From: Holophagales bacterium
Lineage (GTDB): Bacteria > Acidobacteriota > Thermoanaerobaculia > UBA5066
Reading direction: 5' to 3'
DNA length: 64,000 nt
NCBI GenBank assembly: GCA_016719485.1
Contig: JADJZB010000028.1
Span: 62,001 to 126,000 of the forward strand
This document shows positions 59,369-64,000 of this stretch, one piece after another (position 1 is the first letter of the stretch; each line of letters opens with the position of its first letter). The translations under genes were made by a program, and so were the position numbers. Below the pieces are notes generated by a model that saw nothing but the letters and a program-made list of their open reading frames with translations, did not search any database and was not told where the DNA came from.

Positions 59369-60385
59369 TCACGGGAGGAACGCCACCTTCATCTCCATCC
59401 CGCGGGAAAGCCGTTCCAGCACGAACGGGTACTGCTCGAGCGGGCTCTCGGCCGTCACGAGGCGGTCGATCGGGACCTCGCCCCGGGCGAGGAGGTCGAG
59501 CGATGCGCGCGCGTCGTCTGCGGTGTAGTGGAACGAGCCGACGAGCGAGACCTCGTCGTAGTGGATGCGGTGTGCGAGGACGGCGAGACGGGCCTCCCGC
59601 ACGAGCCCGGCAAAGAGGAGGACCGTTCCCCCTCGTGCCGCCAGACCCGGCGCCTCGTCCGCGATCGACGGGGCTCCGGTCGTTTCGATGACGAGGTCCG
59701 CTCCCTGCCCTTCCGTCAGGTCCCAGAGCCGCGCCGTGAGGCTCTCGCGTGTCGAGATCGTCTCCACCCCCAGCGCCGCGTGGGCGGCCAGACGCCCCGG
59801 GCTCCGCCCCGCCACGAAGACGCGCGACGCGCCCCGCTTCAGGAGCTGGGACGTGAAGAGGAGGGCGATCGGGCCGGCTCCCAGGACGAGAACCGTCCGG
59901 CCCGCGGCGTCGGGGACCCGGCCCAGCCCGCGAAGCACCGACGCAAGGGGGTCCAGGAGCGCGGCGGCGGCCGGCGCGAGCCCGTCGGGGACGCGCAGGA
60001 GGCCGTAGCGGACGATCCGGGCGGGCACCTTCACGAGCTCGGCCCATGTCCCCCAGACCCGGTGGTCGAACGCGGTGCCGCAGAGGTTCGGATGTCCGTT
60101 GTGGCACTCGCGACACGCGCCGCAAGGCGCGCTGACCGCCGACGTCACCCTCTCTCCCTCTGAGAACGGGGCCCCCGCGCCGACACGCAGTACGCGCCCA
60201 CAGAACTCGTGCCCGAGGACCGTCGGGAACGGGACCTTCGGGTGCCCTCTCTTCACGAGCTTCAGGTCGGTGCCGCAGGTGAGCGTCGCCTCCACCCGGA
60301 CGACGACCTCACCCGGGCCGGGCTCGGGATCCGGGAGCTCCCGGAGCACGACGTGTCCGGGGGACTCGCAGACGAGCGCGCGCAT
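59369..60385 (-). CDS. Zinc-dependent alcohol dehydrogenase (MDR family), first copy
   Basis: A 338-residue MDR enzyme with TLTCGTDLKL and VLGHEFCG for the catalytic zinc, CGACRECHNGHPNLC for the structural zinc, and VLGAGPIALLFTSQL for NAD(P). It starts 16 bases after dxs and precedes a paralogue; both sit between dxs and tlyA, where most genomes have neither. The pair may perform consecutive oxidations on one substrate, but none can be named. Confidence 0.87.
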   Translation of the reverse strand: MRALVCESPGHVVLRELPDPEPGPGEVVVRVEATLTCGTDLKLVKRGHPKVPFPTVLGHEFCGRVLRVGAGAPFSEGERVTSAVSAPCGACRECHNGHPNLCGTAFDHRVWGTWAELVKVPARIVRYGLLRVPDGLAPAAAALLDPLASVLRGLGRVPDAAGRTVLVLGAGPIALLFTSQLLKRGASRVFVAGRSPGRLAAHAALGVETISTRESLTARLWDLTEGQGADLVIETTGAPSIADEAPGLAARGGTVLLFAGLVREARLAVLAHRIHYDEVSLVGSFHYTADDARASLDLLARGEVPIDRLVTAESPLEQYPFVLERLSRGMEMKVAFLP

Positions 60386-60401
60386 CGGGCGGCCCGCCCG
60401 G

Positions 60402-62321
60402 TCAGCTCGCGGCGCGCGTACGGATCGGGACGACGCCGCCGCCGGCGGTCTTCGCCCGGAAGGTCCCGAGGAGGCCCTCCTCGTCGATCCCCATCTCGGC
60501 CCGCTGCTCGGCCTGAGTGGCGTGCGGGATGAACCGGTCGGGGATCCCGATCCGGTGGACCGGCGCCACGATGCCGAGGGCGTCGAGCGCCTCGGAGACG
60601 GCGGAACCGAACCCGCCGGCGATGGCGTTTTCCTCCACGGTGAAGACCGTCGTTCCGTTCTTGACGAACTGCGCCAGCAGCTCGGTGTCGAGGGGCTTCA
60701 CCCAACGGGCGTTGATCACGGTGAGCGACGCTCCCCCCTCCGCCGAAAGCCGCTCGGCCGCACCGAGGGACGGGAGGACCGGGTCGCCGATCGCCACGAC
60801 GACGCCGTCCTTTCCGACGCGCAGGACCTCTCCCTTTCCGACGGGGAGGATCCTCGGCTCGGCGTCGAGCGCGACGCCGTAACCCGCGCCGCGCGGATAC
60901 CGGACGGCGGTGGGGTGGCCGGTCGTGAAGGCCGTCGCGACGAGCTGCCGCAGCTCGTTCTCGTCCTTCGGCGCTGCGACCATCATGTTCGGGAAGATGC
61001 GCAGGTACGAGAGGTCGTAGGCCCCGTGGTGGGTCGGCCCGTCGGACCCGACGACGCCGCCCCGGTCGAGGGCGAAGACCACCGGCAGGTCCATCAGGCA
61101 GACGTCGTGGAAGATCTGGTCGTAGGCGCGCTGCAGGAACGTCGAGTAGATCGCGCAGACGGGCTTCATCCCCTGCGTCGCCATGCCGGCGGCGAAGAGA
61201 ACGGCGTGCTGCTCGCAGATGCCGACGTCGAACGTCCGGTCCGGGAACTTCTTCGCGAAGCGGTCGAGGCCGGTGCCGTCCGGCATCGCCGCCGTGATCG
61301 CCACGATCCGCTCGTCCTTCGCCGCGAGATCGGAGAGCGTGTCGGCGAATACCGTGGTGTAGCTCGGCGGTGCGGCCTTCTTCGCGATCTCGCCCGTCTC
61401 CACCTTGAACGGCGAGGGCCCGTGCCAGAAGACCGGGTCCTGCTCGGCGAGGGCGTATCCCTTCCCCTTCGTGGTCCGGACGTGGATCAGGAGGGGGCCG
61501 TCGTACTCCTTCGCTTCGCGGAGGGTCCTCACGAGCACGGGGATGTTGTGGCCGTCGATGGGTCCGACGTACTTGAACCCCAGCTCCTCGAACAGGGTGC
61601 CGGGGACGAGGGCCTTCTTCAGGCCGTCCTCGAGGTGTTCGGCCATCTCGGCGAGGCGCTCCCCCTTCGGGAGCTTCTTCAGGACGCTGGCCACCTCTCC
61701 GCGCACCCTGTTGTAGATCTGCCCGCGCGCGATCCGGAGGAGGTAGCCCGACATCGCCCCGACGTTCGGGGCGATCGACATCTCGTTGTCGTTCAGGATG
61801 ACGATGAGCCGGCGCTTCAGGTAGCCGCCCTGGTTCAGCCCTTCCATCGCGACGCCACCGGTCAGGCCGCCGTCGCCGATGATCGCGACGACGTCGTAGT
61901 CGTCCCCCTTGGCGTCCCGCGCCGCGGCCATCCCCAGGGCGGCGGAGATCGACGTCGAGGCGTGAGCCGCCCCGAAGACGTCGTACTCCGACTCCGCCCG
62001 GCTGGTGAAGCCCGAGAGCCCGCCCTTCTGCCGGATCGTGTGGAGCCGGTCCCGGCGCCCCGTCAGGACCTTGTGCGGGTAGCACTGGTGGCTGACGTCC
62101 CACACCAGGAGGTCCCTGGGGGTGTCGAAGACGTGGTGGAGGGCGACCGTCAGCTCGACCATACCGAGGCCCGAGGCGAAATGGCCTCCCGTCTTCGACA
62201 CCGAGTTGATCAGGAAGGAGCGAAGCTCGTCGGAGAGCGTCGCCAGCTCCTCGAGGGTCAGGATCTTCAGGTCCCGGGGCCAGAGGACCCGGTCGAGGAG
62301 CGGGGTCGGACGGCTGGTCAT
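60402..62321 (-). CDS. dxs: 1-deoxy-D-xylulose-5-phosphate synthase
   Basis: DXS condenses pyruvate and glyceraldehyde 3-phosphate, the first step of the MEP isoprenoid pathway. The 639-residue protein has the expected thiamine-dependent build: DVSHQCYPHK, AHASTSISAALG, IIGDGGLTGG with the downstream NDN, then the transketolase motif DRGGVVGSDGPTHHG. It lies 21 bases after ispA, whose substrates it ultimately supplies. Confidence 0.96.
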   Translation of the reverse strand: MTSRPTPLLDRVLWPRDLKILTLEELATLSDELRSFLINSVSKTGGHFASGLGMVELTVALHHVFDTPRDLLVWDVSHQCYPHKVLTGRRDRLHTIRQKGGLSGFTSRAESEYDVFGAAHASTSISAALGMAAARDAKGDDYDVVAIIGDGGLTGGVAMEGLNQGGYLKRRLIVILNDNEMSIAPNVGAMSGYLLRIARGQIYNRVRGEVASVLKKLPKGERLAEMAEHLEDGLKKALVPGTLFEELGFKYVGPIDGHNIPVLVRTLREAKEYDGPLLIHVRTTKGKGYALAEQDPVFWHGPSPFKVETGEIAKKAAPPSYTTVFADTLSDLAAKDERIVAITAAMPDGTGLDRFAKKFPDRTFDVGICEQHAVLFAAGMATQGMKPVCAIYSTFLQRAYDQIFHDVCLMDLPVVFALDRGGVVGSDGPTHHGAYDLSYLRIFPNMMVAAPKDENELRQLVATAFTTGHPTAVRYPRGAGYGVALDAEPRILPVGKGEVLRVGKDGVVVAIGDPVLPSLGAAERLSAEGGASLTVINARWVKPLDTELLAQFVKNGTTVFTVEENAIAGGFGSAVSEALDALGIVAPVHRIGIPDRFIPHATQAEQRAEMGIDEEGLLGTFRAKTAGGGVVPIRTRAAS

Positions 62322-62342
62322 AGAACCATCAATGATATCCGG

Positions 62343-63242
62343 TCAACGGTCCCGGTGTCCGGCGTACTCGGCCACCGCCGCCAGGAGCCCCGGGGCACCC
62401 TCCAGCACCCGGGCCAGGGAGAGTGTCTGGGCCAGGGTCCTCTCCCGCTCGACGACCGCGCCGTCGACACCGAAGACGGAGACGTAGGTGAGCTTCTCCT
62501 GCGCGACGTCCTTGCCGACGCTCTTGCCGAGAACCGCGGCCGTCGCGGTGACGTCGAGGAGGTCGTCGGCGATCTGGAAGAGGACGCCCAGGGAGTCGCC
62601 GAACCGCGCGGCGGCCTCCCGCCGCTCTCCGGTCGCCCCCGCCAGGACGGCCCCGAGCTCGCACGAGGCCGACAGGAGGCGCCCCGTCTTCTTCTCGTGG
62701 ATCTCCTTCAGACGCCCCGCCGTCCGAAGGTCCTCCCGTCCGTGCCCGGACGCGGCCAGGTCGAGCGCCTGCCCGCCCGCCATCCCTCCGGAGCCGATCG
62801 CCCGCGCCAGGAGGAGGACCGCCTCCGCGCGGCGGGCCGCCAGGGCCTCGCCGCGCGGCCGGGAGGCGAGGACCTCGAAGCCGAGCGACTGGAGGGCGTC
62901 GCCCGCCAGGAGGGCCATCGCCTCGCCGTGCACGACGTGGCAGGTCGGCTTGCCCCGGCGCAGGGCGTCGTCGTCCATGCAGGGGAGGTCGTCGTGGATC
63001 AGCGAGTAGGTGTGGACCAGCTCGAGCGCCGCCGCGGCCTCCGCGACCTCGTCGCGTGGCGCGGCGCTCCCTCCGAGGACGTCGTGAACGGCGAGCGCGA
63101 GGGCGGGACGCAGGCGCTTTCCTCCCGCGAGCGTGCTGTAGCGCATCGCGTCGGCGAGACCCTCGCCGGCCGGGGGGAGGATCCGTTCGAGGGCAGCTTC
63201 GGCCTCTCCTCTCGCCGCGGCGAGGAACGCCCCGAGGCTCAC
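62343..63242 (-). CDS. ispA: Farnesyl/geranylgeranyl diphosphate synthase
   Basis: A trans-prenyl synthase of 299 residues: GGKRLRPAL, first aspartate motif DDLPCMDDD, RRGKPTCHVVHG, EIHEKKTGRLL, and the second motif FQIADDLLD. GTG 63242 overlaps the xseB stop by 4 bases (GTGA). The xseB-ispA-dxs order is a classic arrangement. C15 product is likely but C20 is possible. Confidence 0.92.
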   Translation of the reverse strand: MSLGAFLAAARGEAEAALERILPPAGEGLADAMRYSTLAGGKRLRPALALAVHDVLGGSAAPRDEVAEAAAALELVHTYSLIHDDLPCMDDDALRRGKPTCHVVHGEAMALLAGDALQSLGFEVLASRPRGEALAARRAEAVLLLARAIGSGGMAGGQALDLAASGHGREDLRTAGRLKEIHEKKTGRLLSASCELGAVLAGATGERREAAARFGDSLGVLFQIADDLLDVTATAAVLGKSVGKDVAQEKLTYVSVFGVDGAVVERERTLAQTLSLARVLEGAPGLLAAVAEYAGHRDR

Positions 63243-63517
63243 GCCTCGTCCTCCCCCGCTGCGTCGTCTGCGCCGGGCGCGTCGAGGGGCTCCGTCTCGA
63301 GACCCTCGGGCGTCTCCTTCAGGACGACGTCGACCCGCTTCTGGATCTCCTCGAGCTTGCCGCGGCAGAAACGCGACAGCGCGACGCCTTCCTCGAAGAG
63401 CTCCAGCGACGCCTCGAGGCCCCTCTCGGGGTCCTCCAGCTCCGCGACGATCTTCTCCAGCCTCTCGAGCGCCTTCTCGAACGTGAGCCCTTTCGGGAGC
63501 TTCGCCTTCGCCGTCAT
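63239..63517 (-). CDS. xseB: Exodeoxyribonuclease VII small subunit
   Basis: A 92-residue protein with the XseB core TFEKALERLEKIVAELEDPE, GLEASLELFEEGVAL and CRGKLEEIQKRVDVV, followed by an acidic tail. It joins XseA to degrade single-stranded DNA. ATG 63517 overlaps the xseA stop (TGATG). Confidence 0.93.
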   Translation of the reverse strand: MTAKAKLPKGLTFEKALERLEKIVAELEDPERGLEASLELFEEGVALSRFCRGKLEEIQKRVDVVLKETPEGLETEPLDAPGADDAAGEDEA

Positions 63518-64000
63518 CACGCACCGTCCTTCGAAATGTCCGTCACGCGCGCTCTCACGGTCCCGCGCGCCAGGACGATCCGGAGGGCGTCGCCCGGTGC
63601 GACGCCTTCCGCGTCGACGAGGGGAGCCGTCGCCCCCTCGACGTACGTCACAGAGTAGCCTCGTGCCAGCACGCGGAGCGGGTCGAGCGCCGAGAGCGAG
63701 GCGGCGAGCGCTCCGAGCCGCTCGCGCGAGGCGCCGAGACGCCGCTCCAGCCGCTCCGACGCCGCCCGCTCGGCCGCCGCCGTGCGCGCGAGACCGAGAG
63801 GCAGGGCGGCCCGGGACGGCCATGCCGCCACCGCCCCTTCGGCCCGCAGGAGGCGCTCGCGGTATGCCGCCGGCAGGCGCCGGACTGCCGAGAGGAGCTC
63901 CCGGGCCGCCGAGGACGCCCGCGCGGAGAGCGACGCCGCCCGCGCCGGGAAGCCGGCGAGCGCAGGGGCGTTCAGCAGGCGGGCCGCGTCGGCGTGGGCC
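63517..64000 (-). CDS. xseA: Exodeoxyribonuclease VII large subunit, C-terminal part
   Basis: The last 160 residues are present; the 5' part lies beyond base 64000. A coiled coil rich in Arg and Leu is followed by the family C-terminus LDPLRVLARGYSVTYVEG and GDALRIVLARGTVRARVTDI. It is the first visible gene of the ten-gene minus-strand operon. Confidence 0.9.
   Translation of the reverse strand, partial: AHADAARLLNAPALAGFPARAASLSARASSAARELLSAVRRLPAAYRERLLRAEGAVAAWPSRAALPLGLARTAAAERAASERLERRLGASRERLGALAASLSALDPLRVLARGYSVTYVEGATAPLVDAEGVAPGDALRIVLARGTVRARVTDISKDGA

Noticed and set aside
1..64000. CRISPR arrays, insertion sequences, prophage or integrase attachment sites
   Set aside because: No regularly spaced repeats, transposase, integrase or phage genes were seen; tRNA-Asp is intact with no adjacent integrase or duplicated 3' end.

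Overview
The window reads as chromosomal DNA of a GC-rich (about 70% by eye) Gram-negative bacterium. The evidence is a two-component TamA/TamB outer-membrane assembly system, an OprP-like porin, several lipoproteins and multiheme c-type cytochromes fused to membrane cytochrome b domains. The mix of quinone-linked multiheme cytochromes, serine/threonine kinase, secreted thermolysin and Npt1-like transporter suggests an Acidobacteriota-like organism; this assignment is inference. No phage, insertion sequence, CRISPR array or rRNA operon was seen. One tRNA gene (Asp) is present.

Layout. 1-8 kb: the start of argR with its own promoter and ARG-like boxes, then a respiratory block with a 13-heme and a 19-heme cytochrome, each fused to a b-type membrane domain (CbcL-like), and a NapC/NirT-type quinol dehydrogenase. 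8-15.6 kb: a patatin-like lipase with a frameshift, an FHA protein and serine/threonine kinase pair, and two secreted or lipoproteins. 15.6-19.2 kb: an operon of ApbE flavin transferase, an O/P-type porin (frameshifted), an FMN-binding protein with the flavinylation motif and a four-helix membrane protein, which together look like a flavin-based envelope redox system. 19.3-26.2 kb: a metallo-acylase, a large secreted M4 protease, a zinc-ribbon protein and other small genes. 26.2-29.8 kb: a methionine operon (metY, aspartokinase, metX) preceded by a leader ORF with clustered Met codons and a perfect terminator hairpin. 29.8-38.7 kb: lipoproteins, a methyltransferase, a dienelactone hydrolase, a PilZ-like protein and an Npt1-type transporter fused to HEAT repeats and a cyclic-nucleotide domain. 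38.7-49.5 kb: an EAL phosphodiesterase, a degenerate alkaline-phosphatase-fold membrane protein, a prenyl synthase, a chemoreceptor fused to a solute-binding protein, an anti-sigma factor and antagonist pair, and two putative metalloproteases. 49.7-64 kb: tRNA-Asp, then a ten-gene operon on the minus strand: xseA-xseB-ispA-dxs-two alcohol dehydrogenases-tlyA-nadK-tamB-tamA.

Regulation. Several minus-35/minus-10 pairs of the TTGACA/TATAAT type can be read. At least four place the transcription start at or next to the start codon of a gene lacking a Shine-Dalgarno, so leaderless transcripts look common here. Six convergent gene pairs are separated by 18 bases or fewer, leaving no room for intrinsic terminators. 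Two genes (patatin, porin) carry single-base frameshifts in short G runs; these may be assembly errors or real decay.

The best candidates for an undescribed system are the ApbE/porin/FMN-protein/membrane-protein operon, the methionine leader with attenuator, and the chemoreceptor fused to a peptide-binding protein.
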